Assembly: GCA_027578815.1 (NCBI GenBank)
Contig: JANBTH010000213.1
Coordinates: forward strand, 1 to 26,498
DNA length: 26,498 nucleotides
Source of the DNA: Coemansia sp. RSA 1804
Lineage: Eukaryota; Kickxellomycota; Kickxellomycetes; Kickxellales; Kickxellaceae
Direction of reading: 5' to 3'
Shown here: positions 11,178 through 20,641 of the stretch, one piece after another
Layout of the letters: each line of letters begins with the position of its first letter
How positions within the stretch are numbered: position 1 is the first letter of the stretch
Translations under genes and position numbers: made by a program
Notes under the pieces: generated by a model
What the model was told of the DNA's origin: nothing
Databases searched by the model: none
Seen by the model: the letters and a program-made list of their open reading frames with translations, nothing else

Positions 11178-11832
11178 GACCCACATTGGAACCTGATGAC
11201 GACACTGAGATGTTGCTGACACATTAATTAAGAAGGCTAAAGTGAATGCGTGCAAAGTGGCTATGTATTTGCGTTTGTGGAAATAAATGTTTGCGCATAT
11301 CAAGAGCGGGTTTTAACGTAGGCAGAGCATGTCGTTTTCACAGAAAAAGTTACGCAGAGAGAAACATGATAGAGTTATAACATTTGAACAAACGGTGAAT
11401 ATCATTAGAAATGTACTGTGCTGTTGTTTAATAAAAATGCCTGCTGCAGCGCATAAGCAACGCTGCAAATGCTTTGCCGCTTGTATGCAAATAGCAGCTC
11501 TCATGTAGTGCGGGCAGGCACTTCATTCTGCACAAATAATCTCTTTGGTTTGTAAACTTTAGCCCAAAAACGCAAGCCCTCTTTATATAATAAGTATCCA
11601 TCTTTGTCTTCTTTTTTCTTTGTGACGCATTTTTCTTGAAAACCTTTTTTTGAATACTTACGCCAGAGTCAACTCTTCTTCTTTACTCTTTATTTTCTAT
11701 CGCAAATACGCTACGTTTCGATATTTTGTTTTATTTTTCTGTTTCACACCTTCTTGCAACCGCAGCAGCAATTTCTCGTTCTTGTAAACCACCATTATCC
11801 GTTTTTTGCGCCAACCGAACTAAGCGGAAAGG
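11178..11832. promoter_or_regulatory. Intergenic: XPOT 3' end and promoter of the 204-aa gene
   Basis: 655 bases. After the AATAAA the sequence carries a TATATAAT motif (about 11583-11591) and then a long pyrimidine-rich tract (about 11600-11770), typical of a fungal core promoter and leader, ending 60 nt before the next ATG. No gene seen. Confidence 0.5.
11282..11287 (+). terminator. Poly(A) signal AATAAA of XPOT
   Basis: Canonical AATAAA about 105 nt downstream of the exportin-T stop, followed by a T/G-rich stretch. Confidence 0.5.
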
Positions 11833-12618
11833 ATGTCGCAGAATACATCTAGCAATTCAGGTTCAGCTAGTCAGAATAGCAATCGGGGCATGCCAATTCC
11901 AATCGATCCTGCGCAGCGGAAAGCCACGACATCGTCAACTGGCAAACATGGTAAGTACTTCGTATGCGGTTAAGCACTGGCATTCCCGGTGTTGGTACTG
12001 TTCAATTCATTAGAGGGAAATGAAAAAAGTCTCTGAATTCTAGCTTCCAATCCATAATGTGCCACAAGACTGTGCAACCTAATGGCCTTTCTTCCTAACC
12101 TGATTGTTTTCCGTCTATTAGAAACCCCATCGTCCCATTACAACAACCTTCCGTTCCAGCTTGGCTCAGATATTTCCGGATCACAGATGAACATGTCAGG
12201 TATCGATCCTCCGCCAAACTCTTTGGTCTCAACGTCGATGATGTCATCGTATCTCGGCTCAAATCTTGCCGGAAATACTGCTCACAATGTCGTTGGCGGC
12301 GCAAACCCTCCACCAAACACACCAGCACAAGTAAACAAGCTGCAGCAAATCATGGGCAGAGACACGAGCGGGCTAGGCTACGAGGCCGAGTATGGAAGCA
12401 GGCAGACACCAATATCCGGCTCTATGGTCCGCCGGAGGTTTATTGACCAGGGCAGGAGCTCCGAGTCTGGATTTGGCACCATGGATGAGGACCGTGTTGA
12501 AGAATTCAACTCGCTGTCGCTCCACTCCGATAATCCTAGCCCCTCATCGCTCGAAAACGACAGTAGTAAAAACAAGCCTGGCAAATACCCGGATACTCTG
12601 TTTGACATGGACCAGTAG
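11833..12618 (+). CDS. Unknown low-complexity protein, 204 aa, two exons
   Basis: Not recognised. Exon 1 is 11833-11950, the intron is 11951-12121 (171 nt, GTAAGT...TATTAG, with CTGAT as likely branch site) and exon 2 is 12122-12618; the split codon is Glu40. The protein is Ser/Asn/Pro-rich, has no cysteine and no membrane segment, and looks largely disordered. Visible elements are: two similar proline motifs, GIDPPPNSLV (67-76) and GANPPPNTPA (99-108); a more ordered stretch QVNKLQQIMGRD...GYEAEYG (109-131); a basic MVRRRF (141-146); an acidic Ser-rich tail; and a C-terminal TLFDMDQ. LFDMD fits the clathrin-box pattern L-hydrophobic-x-hydrophobic-[DE], but this is weak evidence in a disordered tail. 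The intron and codon structure argue for a real gene; a regulatory or adaptor role would be a guess. Confidence 0.75.
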
Positions 12619-13168
12619 CTAGCCGCACAACAATTTCCAAGCTATTCTGCTCTTCCTTTCTTATTTTTTTTCATATTTTGTAGTCTCCAGTGGTCCTGGA
12701 TTTTTCTATGTTAGGTACCAAGCCTATAAATCCAGGTGGCTATGTCTTTTTTACAGTGGGTGTCAAAAACTTTGCAGTATTTTTAAAACCCACTTTTTAG
12801 CTGAATATCTCAGAGTAGCAAATGGGTCAGCATGGAACTGTACATGCCTATCAATGAGTATGTCAAGTTTGCATTGTTTGTGCCTTTTTTTGAAAGTGTG
12901 GTTGATTGATTCCATCAATCGATTCTAAATAAAAAAAAGGCGTCAACTCCCCAGAATTACCCAGCAGTACGAAGCGCCCTTCTTCTCTCCTTTATCACCT
13001 TGGCTTCGTTTTTAAAGTCTTTTGCACTTTTGGTTTCCTTCAACTTTAATCAGCCGAATTGACACCTACGTTTTATATCGTGCCTTGTTATCTGTTTACT
13101 TTAAATACCACAGGTTCTTTATAACTGCTAGTCGATTTTGGGACTACTGTTGCTTCTGTTCCGCAGAC
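12619..13168. promoter_or_regulatory. Intergenic with 3' hairpin, and CHO2 promoter
   Basis: 550 bases. It holds the hairpin at 12695-12736, a small palindrome at 12904-12920 (GATTGAT TCC ATCAATC), an AATAAA at 12928-12933 followed by an A-run, and the presumed CHO2 promoter. The frame upstream of the CHO2 ATG is open back to 13022 but has no other ATG. Confidence 0.5.
12695..12736 (+). repeat. 9-bp perfect inverted repeat in the 3' flank
   Basis: CCTGGATTT (12695-12703) pairs with AAATCCAGG (12728-12736) over a 24-nt loop, 76 nt after the stop of the 204-aa gene. If within the 3' UTR it would form a hairpin in the mRNA. Confidence 0.65.
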
Positions 13169-16100
13169 ATGGTGGTGCGACAACGACAGCAAAAAAGAGG
13201 CAACGCCTCCGTGCCTCTTGCGGGGAACAGCCAGGCAGCCTTTGCTAGCACAGTCGATGTGACTGATAATGCCATAGTGCTTAGCTCTGAAGAGGATGGG
13301 AAACACCAGCTCCCTACCGGCCGCACTCCCGACGGAAAAGGTAAGCACCACAGCGAGACGTGGGCGTATTCGTGTAGCTGAATCCTTTATGTGCAAGTAG
13401 AGAACAGTAGAGGTTGCGACAGTGCATATACGTTATGTGAGTTGGTTTGAACGCTGAAAACAGACGTCGTTGTTTTTGCTCCTGAACTTCTTATCGCTAT
13501 AATCCACAACCCACCGCCACCTTTTAATTTGCCACTTTACTTGATTGGCGGACGCAAGCGCTGTAAAAGATACTCACACATCAAACAACTATTAATCTCA
13601 CCACTGAAAAATGTAGCCTTTTCTGTGCCCAAGACCCGAGACATGATGCAGTCATTATTCAACCCGCTGACTCCCAAGACAACCTTTGACCTTGTAACTC
13701 TTCTGGCGCTGAGTACCCACATGCTGGTCTCGCTTGCATTCCCGCTTGCAGCAAAGCGTATGATTCTTATGACCTCGTTTGCTTTTTGGCGTCTGTGCTA
13801 CAATGGCGGCCTCGGATGGATCCTGAACTGGCAGAGCAGCCGCCATGGCCTAGTGGCTCTATTTAAGCGCAAGGGATGGCTTGATCCTGGTCGTGGCGGA
13901 AAAATATACGTGTGGCTCCGAGGCGAGCTAGAGGCCAAAATGGGACCTGACTATTCGTTTGAGGTAAGCAAAATACACCTGGTGCGGCTCAGTTGTTAGC
14001 TTTCGTCAATGGGTCTTTTTTTTTTATCTAATATTGGTCTGTATCTTTGTTCTGGCCATGTCATTATCATATAGAGCGTTCCTATCGAGTTCAACGTGTG
14101 GCTTCTCTACCGCCAGCTAGTCGACCTTATTCTGCTTAACGACTTTGCGGCTTATTTCTTCTTATGCAGCTGTTACATTGGATCAGCAAACGATGCCGAG
14201 CCCTGGCATTCTCTTTTGAGGATAGCTGGTGGCATGATACTTCTCGCATTCAATCTTTGGGTCAAGATCGATGCCCACCGCGTTGTTAGAGACTATGCGT
14301 GGTACTGGGGTGACTTCTTTTTCCTAATTGAGCAAACACTGACGTTTGACGGTGTCTTTGAGATGGCACCACATCCAATGTATTCCATTGGGTATGCCGG
14401 ATATTACGGTGGATCGCTTATAACAGGAAGTTACACCGTTTTCTATATCAGTTTGGCCGCGCACATGCTCCAGTTCCTATTTTTGTCATTTGTTGAAAAC
14501 CCGCACATTGAAAAGACCTATGAGCGTCCGCCGCTAGCCGTACAAGTGATTAAGAAGTCGCGCACACGCCGTCTGTCGCTACCGCTCTCCGACTCTACCG
14601 ATGAAGCTATAAAGGATGCTTCTGGACCCTGCAACAAAAACTCGATTCGTGAGAAGCACTCTAGCATGTGGCGTCCTGATCTTATTGTCTTTAAACACTT
14701 TGATCTGTTTAGGGCATCAGACATTCTTATTGTGCTGCTTCTGACGTATTCGGTTGGAGTGCCCGTGTGTTTCATGTGGATAACAGGCTATACGCAAATA
14801 GTGCTAAAGTATGCGATTGTGCAGTGCATTGGTTGGATTCTTTTCAGGACACTTGCGCTGGGTCTGCTTCTCAAGAAACAAAGCACAAGCCAGCTAATTA
14901 CCCGTTGGTACATCAAGCGCGGTGGAAATAGCGAAGAGGCATTTTCCAGCTGGCGCGCCGTCTACAATACTGCAATGATAATGTCCTATGCGTCTTTTGG
15001 CCTGGTGGCTCTCGCTGCTTATCATTGGGGAAATGCCGATTATGGAAGTATAGTGCTTTTCCACACCCTTGGCTTTTTGCTAATCGGCTTCCATGTCTGG
15101 AGCTCGCGTTCCGTGTATGACATTCTGGGCGACTTTGGGTGGTTTTATGGCGACTTTTTTGCGCGCGACTCATCGATGCTCTCGTTGGCACCCACGGACA
15201 TTAAGCTCTACTATACTGGCATATATCGCTACCTGAATAACCCAGAGAAAGTTATTGGCCAAGCAGCGTTTTATGGGCTGGCACTGATCTCTCGAAGCCA
15301 GGCCGTATTTGCGCTTGCCTTGCTTTTGCAAATGTGCACCTTTTTGTTTGGCGCATACGTTGAGATGCCGCACATGCAAAAAATATATGGAGCCCAAGTG
15401 CGCAGAGACTCGGGTATTATACGTACCGTTAAGAACGCAGTCAATAAGGGGATTGGCCAACCTGTGTTTCTGGATAGCGCGTTACACGTTGAATCAGAAT
15501 CTGGTCTGCTACATAGCACAGCTTCGGACAGCTCCACTATGGTTCATTTGCTTGCGAACACCACAAAGCCAGTCAGGGATATACTTTTGGAAACAAAAGA
15601 TCTGATCTCGATCACAACCGCGCGAATTGCCGAAAAAACAGTGCCCTCTGAACTATCCAAGGTTGACTATCCTGCTTTCTATAGTCTTAAGCTTCTGCCC
15701 GGGCGAGCCCTGAACGCATATGGGATTGACAGAAAGAAGGAAACATCTGCCAAAAATGACGGCAATAAGAACGTTTACTACTTAGGCGAGTCTATTAGGG
15801 TCACTTGGCAGGCACCTTTTGGTCATTCGCGTAGAGATTGGATTGGCATTTATCCTGTCACGGCAAACTTTTCAAACCAAATCACCACTGTGGGTTCAAA
15901 GGGCTGCTACGTATACATCCATCCTGACGAGAATCTTTTGACCGAGATGGTTGTGGGTGACAGCGTATTTGCAAGTCGTGTGCAGAAAATGGTATCTTTC
16001 AAGACCAACTCTGGAGGAAACAAAGAGAAAAGACGCGGAGCTGGTGTTATTCAAGTGCTTCAAGGTGAATCGCTGTTCAGCAGCGTAGCCTTGCCTTTTA

Positions 16101-16711
16101 AAACCGGCACATATGAAATGCGACTACACCACGGAGGAACCCACGCAGTTCTTGCTCAATCCAGACCATTTGAGATTACAGCATGTGATGCAAATGATGT
16201 TATGGAGGCGTTGGGTGACGAGTGTGCTCTCGGTTTGCAGTCGCCTCATGCTGGGACCGGCCAGGCCAACGAGTCCGACACTCTCAGCATGCGAACCGGC
16301 ACTAACCGTACCGCTGACCTTGAAGATCCAGAGGTTTTGTCGCAGGCCTTGCTTGTGGTTGTGAACAAGACATTTACAGTGACTGACTCGCACGTTATCG
16401 CTCCATCACCACCTCGCGAATCTGAAAAGTACAACATAAACGAAATAGGCATTCATGATGTTGTTGTGGAGACCGATGTAGTTGAGCCGCTGGAGTCCAT
16501 CCATGATGTTATTGCTGCAGACAATGTGTTGGAGGAGAAGCAGTCAAAGCGTCTTGGCTACGCCATTAAGGAGTACTTTGGTGTTGAGTTTGCTGCTGAT
16601 GTGCTTGTACATGCGGCAAAGCACGGTGCGACTGTGTATGATGTTGGAAAACGTATTGTTGAGGCCCGCAAAGCGCTTTCTCTGTATTCGTCAACGAACA
16701 TTGAGGCATAG
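13169..16711 (+). CDS. CHO2: Phosphatidylethanolamine N-methyltransferase (three exons)
   Basis: First methylation of phosphatidylethanolamine with S-adenosylmethionine on the ER route to phosphatidylcholine. Exons are 13169-13340, 13617-13963 and 14075-16711; introns are 276 and 111 nt (both GTAAGC...TAG). Total 1051 aa. Exon 2 opens on the conserved block AFSVPKTRDMMQSLF. Two PEMT-type membrane domains follow: WYWGDFFFLIEQ and FEMAPHPMYSIGYAGYYGG (about 250-287), then DFGWFYGDFF (about 526-535) and GIYRYLNNPE (about 555-564), with many hydrophobic segments between. After about residue 740 a soluble domain starts with ESIRVTWQAPFGHSRRDWIG and ends near MRLHHGGTHAVLAQSRPFEI; it resembles a SKICH-type beta fold. 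The extreme C-terminus (FGVEFAADVLVHAAKHGATV...RIVEARKAL) is also typical of fungal Cho2. The split codon GCC across intron 1 restores the conserved AFSVP block, which supports the joins. Confidence 0.95.
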
Positions 16712-16920
16712 CCGCTTTTTTAGTTTTTTTCCTTTCAGTACTTTTCTTCTCTGTCCTTGGGAAGTGGGGTTTTTTGTTCCAACTGATGTCTTCGCAAAAA
16801 ATCATTAAAGTTGATGAAATGGGAAAACTTTTCGTTGCTAGAATAACAAAAAAAAACCTATTTCAGCTACAGATCTCCGATACTCGCGCTAATCCTCAAT
16901 ATCAATTAATATCTCTTTCA

Positions 16921-17577
16921 TTAGAAGAATCCGGCGGCAGCAAAAAGGCCAAGTGCCGTGCCAAGCGCCAGCTTGGTCATTGAGAGGCCGGATTGAGGGT
17001 GCAAGGAGGCGGCTGACGAGGTCACCGTGTTGTCAGAGTGGCTCGAGCTGTCAAGTCCGTTGTCGCCGCCAGTCTCGCTGTCCGACGCAGCATCGGTTCC
17101 GTTGCTTGAATCATCGGCAGAGGCGCTGGCATCTGCAGATAGCTTAATGTCAAAGCAAACGTAATACTCTTCGGTCTCTCCGCTGTCAGTGCCGTTGTAA
17201 ATTGCTTGCACGACAATGTTTTGGCCATTTTTGAGACCATAATTGTCGAACGTCACTGGAATTTCATACTTTCCTGGCTTGGGCACGTTAGTCGAATTCA
17301 TGAAAACCGCGACCGAGTTTTCGGTAACCGTGATATCGGTAAAGTAGCTGAGAATAATGTTTCCTGAGCCATGGCCAGGCGCCAAAACAAAGTTCAATGG
17401 CTCAGAGTCGGAAACAGTAGTGACGTTCTTGGTAAGCGAGTTGGCTCCGCCGCAGGGCTTCTCGAGCTCGTCAGCAATAATGCCGGAGCGAGGAGGAGGG
17501 CTTACGACACTCATGTGTGCAAAGACGCCTTGGGCCAAGGAGACAGCCAGCAAAAGTCCGGAGAAAAGCTTGACCAT
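16921..17577 (-). CDS. Secreted BIM1/X325-like copper-site (His-brace) protein, predicted GPI-anchored
   Basis: 218 aa, single exon. Residues 1-20 are a clear signal peptide ending VFA, so the mature protein starts with His21 (HMSVVSPPPRSG). An N-terminal histidine is the first ligand of the His-brace in LPMO-derived X325/BIM1 proteins. Conserved family-like features follow: PCGG (41-44), His69 in APGHGSGN as candidate second ligand, and YYVCFDI (138-144) with Asp143 as candidate third ligand; Cys42 and Cys141 could form the disulfide. N-glycosylation sequons occur at 51, 94, 128 and 159. A Ser/Asp/Thr-rich linker (148-198) leads to a C-terminal hydrophobic tail (203-218), which fits a GPI signal. 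Known members bind copper; Cryptococcus Bim1 helps copper uptake, and others are not polysaccharide oxidases. Copper binding here is inference from the ligand pattern. Confidence 0.85.
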   Translation of the reverse strand: MVKLFSGLLLAVSLAQGVFAHMSVVSPPPRSGIIADELEKPCGGANSLTKNVTTVSDSEPLNFVLAPGHGSGNIILSYFTDITVTENSVAVFMNSTNVPKPGKYEIPVTFDNYGLKNGQNIVVQAIYNGTDSGETEEYYVCFDIKLSADASASADDSSNGTDAASDSETGGDNGLDSSSHSDNTVTSSAASLHPQSGLSMTKLALGTALGLFAAAGFF

Positions 17578-17720
17578 GTTTTTCGTTCGAGTAGATAACG
17601 ATAGCTATAGGATATATCTGCTGGCGACCTTGGAAAGGGGGTTGTAGAAATAGAGAAACGACGAGTGTGGTCGGAGAGAAGAGGAAGAAGGAAAGAACGA
17701 CTGTCGAACATTTTCCTCGC

Positions 17721-17728
17721 TTTTTATA
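17721..17728 (-). promoter_or_regulatory. TATA box of the BIM1-like gene
   Basis: The minus strand reads TATAAAAA about 145-150 nt upstream of the ATG, followed by a CT-rich tract (plus-strand GA-rich, about 17670-17697) typical of a fungal transcription-start region. Confidence 0.55.
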
Positions 17729-17835
17729 TTCAGTGGGTTTGTTTTCCAAAAGATTCCATTGTCCTTCCTTTCCATTTTTTGGGGGAGTTTGGTGAAAATG
17801 CGAGGAACGAGTAAAGAACAACAAAGGAAGCTGGG

Positions 17836-17851
17836 CCAATCATATAATTGG
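17836..17851. promoter_or_regulatory. Inverted CCAAT pair
   Basis: CCAAT (17836-17840) and ATTGG (17847-17851) face each other across CATATA, about 110 nt upstream of the TATA box. They are possible Hap/NF-Y sites for the BIM1-like gene. Confidence 0.4.
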
Positions 17852-18737
17852 ATGGTGGTGGAAATCGGCATGCATCAAATACGCGGTTAGACAATCTCTG
17901 CAGCCCTCATTCACCTCCTCTGCAGGCCATCATTTGCAAGCTTGCCAGAAATTACTTGTTTTTTTTGGCACAAGTTGAGAGAAGACGTTGTGGTAATTTA
18001 GTTCTTGGAAAGACAACGATAAATTATATTGTCGCAAAAATGCAAAACATATAGACAGACAGACAACACTGCAAACCTCTGAGAGCGTTGTAGATTCATG
18101 TTTCTCTTTGACAAGATAATGAAGAGCATGAATGAATCCGGCTACAGCTACATATTCGCTTGTTTTAAATATTTCATACCGCAAATAAAAGATATACCCA
18201 CGCACAATATATAATAGGGGTCTGTGATGGTCATATCTCGTGTGTGCGATGTTAAATGGAACGCTGCCTGGTGTGAAGTAGAAAAGGCGTTAATTGTGTG
18301 CATTTGGGTATACATGTCACCGCGTTATATTCATCACATTCAAATTGTGGCAACTTTTTCATGGCAACGCAATTCTTTTACATGTTTACATTTTTATTCA
18401 TAAAGTATACATATTTTCAGGACATGTGAACCTTTTTTTTGTCTGCTGGGATCCGTCCGTAATTCTTTACATCATCACAATACCAATCAGATCAGTATAC
18501 CCAAACACGTGATAATGCCTTGCGAAACGTAAACAAACTTCTTTTGTGGTGGCAAAAAGAAAAATGATATGCAGTGCACTTTTGAGGGCTGTTATGTTGT
18601 TTCTTATTTTTTAGCAAATGTTTTTTTTTGCTTTATTGAATTATTTGTAAACTAAACAGAACAGCAAACTCCTTAAAGGTCGTTATTTATATCTCGAGGA
18701 TTCCCTTTTCATTATTATCATAAGTCATTTACTAGGC
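17852..18737. other. Intergenic region between BIM1-like and myosin light chain genes
   Basis: About 890 bases, AT-rich. It contains a short AGAC repeat (about 18053-18065), an AATAAA near 18184 and an E-box CACGTG (18506-18511) about 230 nt before the light-chain ATG. Open frames here are short and not protein-like. Confidence 0.5.
18506..18511. promoter_or_regulatory. E-box CACGTG upstream of the light-chain gene
   Basis: ACACGTGATAA about 230 nt before the ATG; possible bHLH site, weak evidence alone. Confidence 0.3.
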
Positions 18738-19421
18738 ATGGCTACTGAGGTAAGTTGCTAATTTGACAAAGGAAGACTCAGCTAAGAAAAGTGCCTTGTC
18801 AGCTGATTGTGGTGTGGTGAAAGGTGGCATTTACTCTTCTTCATCTTAAATTCCAGCATTGAAAAACGTCAGTGCTTGCACTTGATTTGCCGGTAAATTC
18901 AAAAAAGAATGAGAACTATACTGAGCCCTTATAATCCTCATTCTTGACCAAACTCAATGTAGACACCAACCCCAGAGCAGCTTAACGAGTTCCGTGAGGC
19001 ATTTGGTCTTTTTGACCGTACTGGCGAGGGCAAGATCCAACGCTCATCACTCGGCACTCTTCTGCGTGCGCTTGGCCAGAATCCGACTGAAGCGGAGGTC
19101 CAGGAGCTGACTGGAGACTCGCCCAAGTCTGACGATGCTGAAGGAATCGTCTTTGACGAGTTTATTAAGATTGTCATGCGCCCTGGAGGCTTTAGCTCTG
19201 CCAACTCGGAAGACTCGTTTAACGAGTTTGTGCAAGCTTTCCAGGTTTTTGATCGTGATGCGCTTGGCTATATCTCTGCTGGTGAGCTCAGATATGTTCT
19301 AACAAGCCTTGGCGAGCCTCTTTCCGACGGTGAGGTGGACGAGCTTCTAAAGGGAGTGCCTATGGACAAACATGGTAACATCAACTACGAAGAGCTTGTC
19401 CGAACCCTAATCAGCGCCTAG
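18738..19421 (+). CDS. cdc4: Cdc4-like myosin essential light chain (EF-hand)
   Basis: Light chain that binds the IQ motifs of myosin heavy chains; in fission yeast Cdc4 acts in the cytokinetic ring. Exon 1 is only four codons (18738-18749, MATE), the intron is 18750-18962 (213 nt, GTAAGT...ATGTAG), and exon 2 runs 18963-19421. Total 156 aa. LLRALGQNPTEAEVQEL (37-53), FVQAFQVFDRDALGYISAGE (93-112) and LRYVLTSLGEPLSDGEVDEL (113-132) match S. pombe Cdc4 closely (LLRACGQNPTLAEI, ELRYVLTSLGEKLSNEEMDELLKGVP). All EF-hand loops look poor for calcium: loop 1 (22-33) ends in Ser instead of Glu, loop 3 (101-112) has Leu at position 5, and the last loop is shortened. That suits an essential light chain better than calmodulin. 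Confidence 0.92.
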
Positions 19422-19633
19422 ACAGGAGCGAAGGCTGGATCTTTGTTCAGTAGCACTATTCCATTTTTGAAAGCGGGTTTGTCTCTTAATTTCCAATGCC
19501 CAAGACGTTTTTTTCACCTATTGCTTTCAATTGCAGTTCACAATTATCCATAGTCAATTCGATAGAATAGTGTGGACACATCTGTTACTATTTACTCACT
19601 AAACCGGATCCGCAAACATAACTGGAAGATAGT

Positions 19634-20641
19634 CTATATGCGTGGCTTAAGAAGATAGCCCAGATTTCTGTTTGAAGGCAATGTTGGATTGGAGGCTGGC
19701 TCACTTTTGCTATTAGGCTTCTCCTTGCCTTGCGCCGAACTCCATGTTGTGTCCATCCAGGCACGATCCCATGCCTCGTTAAGCTCCCACTCTTCTAATA
19801 TAGAAGCACTATGCTCGTCCCACGCCTTTGCCAGCCCTGAAGGCGATGCTGAGAGAACATTTGTCCTAGAGGCTTCTTCTCCTTTCCCAGCGCGAGGAAC
19901 CTGATGATCAAACGCCTCCATATCGGCTGCATAGGTTGTTTCCTGCAAGTAGGCTACGGGGTCTACTAGGTTTGGCCATCCCGACTGCTGCGTGCCGTAA
20001 CCATGTGCAATCCCCCCAGAATCTCTGGTTGTAAGCGCGCTGATTCCGCCAGTGCTCATGCTGGTGGGCATATTTTGCGAAAGAAACTCGACAACGCCGT
20101 GGCCGTCTAGGTCTTCGGCTAGCTTCACCTGGTGCGACTGAGTCTTTTTGCCAGAAAAATGTGTATCGGAGAGTGTGTTTTCTGTCTGTTGCAAGTGTAT
20201 GTCGCGGTTATTGGTTCTTTCTAATGGATTGCTAGTTTTTGAGCGAGCTGCCAACCTAAATGCCGCCGCCGGCCCGCTTGACTCGGCCAAGGGCACCGGA
20301 TCTGTTGTGCTGTGTTCTCTGTAGTAGCTGCTTTCCGCAAACAAGGTCTGTGCCATCGGGAGGCTACCCTCTGTCTGTCCTGTTTTTGCTTCCGAAAGCG
20401 CACTAAGATCAGCAGTAGCACTACTACTGGCTCCATGATTGTTGGCCACACTGCGCGCAAGACGCCATGCAGAAGATGCTATATTGTGTAAAGCGCCATG
20501 GGTTTGCTTTCGAGACAAAAGCGTAGTGCTATCTAGCATTTCTTCACTTTTACCTTTGCCTTTGCCCTTACTGCTGTCAGCATTATATTTATAAGAGTCT
20601 TCATTCTGAGATGAATTCCGCGCTTGCGTTTTTTCGTCCAT
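19634..20641 (-). CDS. Unknown cysteine-free, Trp-containing protein, 335 aa
   Basis: Not recognised with confidence. Single exon, start at CTCATGG. Hydrophilic, no signal or membrane segment, no cysteine at all. The N-terminal half is Ser/Lys/Ala-rich with KGKGKGK (25-31). Later parts look ordered: NPLERTNNRDIHLQQ (138-152), DGHGVVEFLSQNMP (179-192), DPVAYLQETTYAADMEAFD (227-245) and a Trp-rich helix AKAWDEHSAS...ELNEAWDRAWMDTTW (271-300). This order (NPL...R.LQ, then VVEFL, then W-containing helices) is loosely like N-terminal parts of peroxisomal import co-receptors (Pex20/Pex5), but the near-N-terminal cysteine used for their recycling is missing and there are no TPR repeats. It is convergent with the light-chain gene (212 nt between stops). 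The real-gene call rests on length and composition. Confidence 0.72.
   Translation of the reverse strand: MDEKTQARNSSQNEDSYKYNADSSKGKGKGKSEEMLDSTTLLSRKQTHGALHNIASSAWRLARSVANNHGASSSATADLSALSEAKTGQTEGSLPMAQTLFAESSYYREHSTTDPVPLAESSGPAAAFRLAARSKTSNPLERTNNRDIHLQQTENTLSDTHFSGKKTQSHQVKLAEDLDGHGVVEFLSQNMPTSMSTGGISALTTRDSGGIAHGYGTQQSGWPNLVDPVAYLQETTYAADMEAFDHQVPRAGKGEEASRTNVLSASPSGLAKAWDEHSASILEEWELNEAWDRAWMDTTWSSAQGKEKPNSKSEPASNPTLPSNRNLGYLLKPRI

Noticed and set aside
13022..13168. Upstream extension of the CHO2 frame
   Set aside because: The frame is open but begins at a non-ATG codon and has no ATG before 13169; the upstream part reads as an AT-rich leader.
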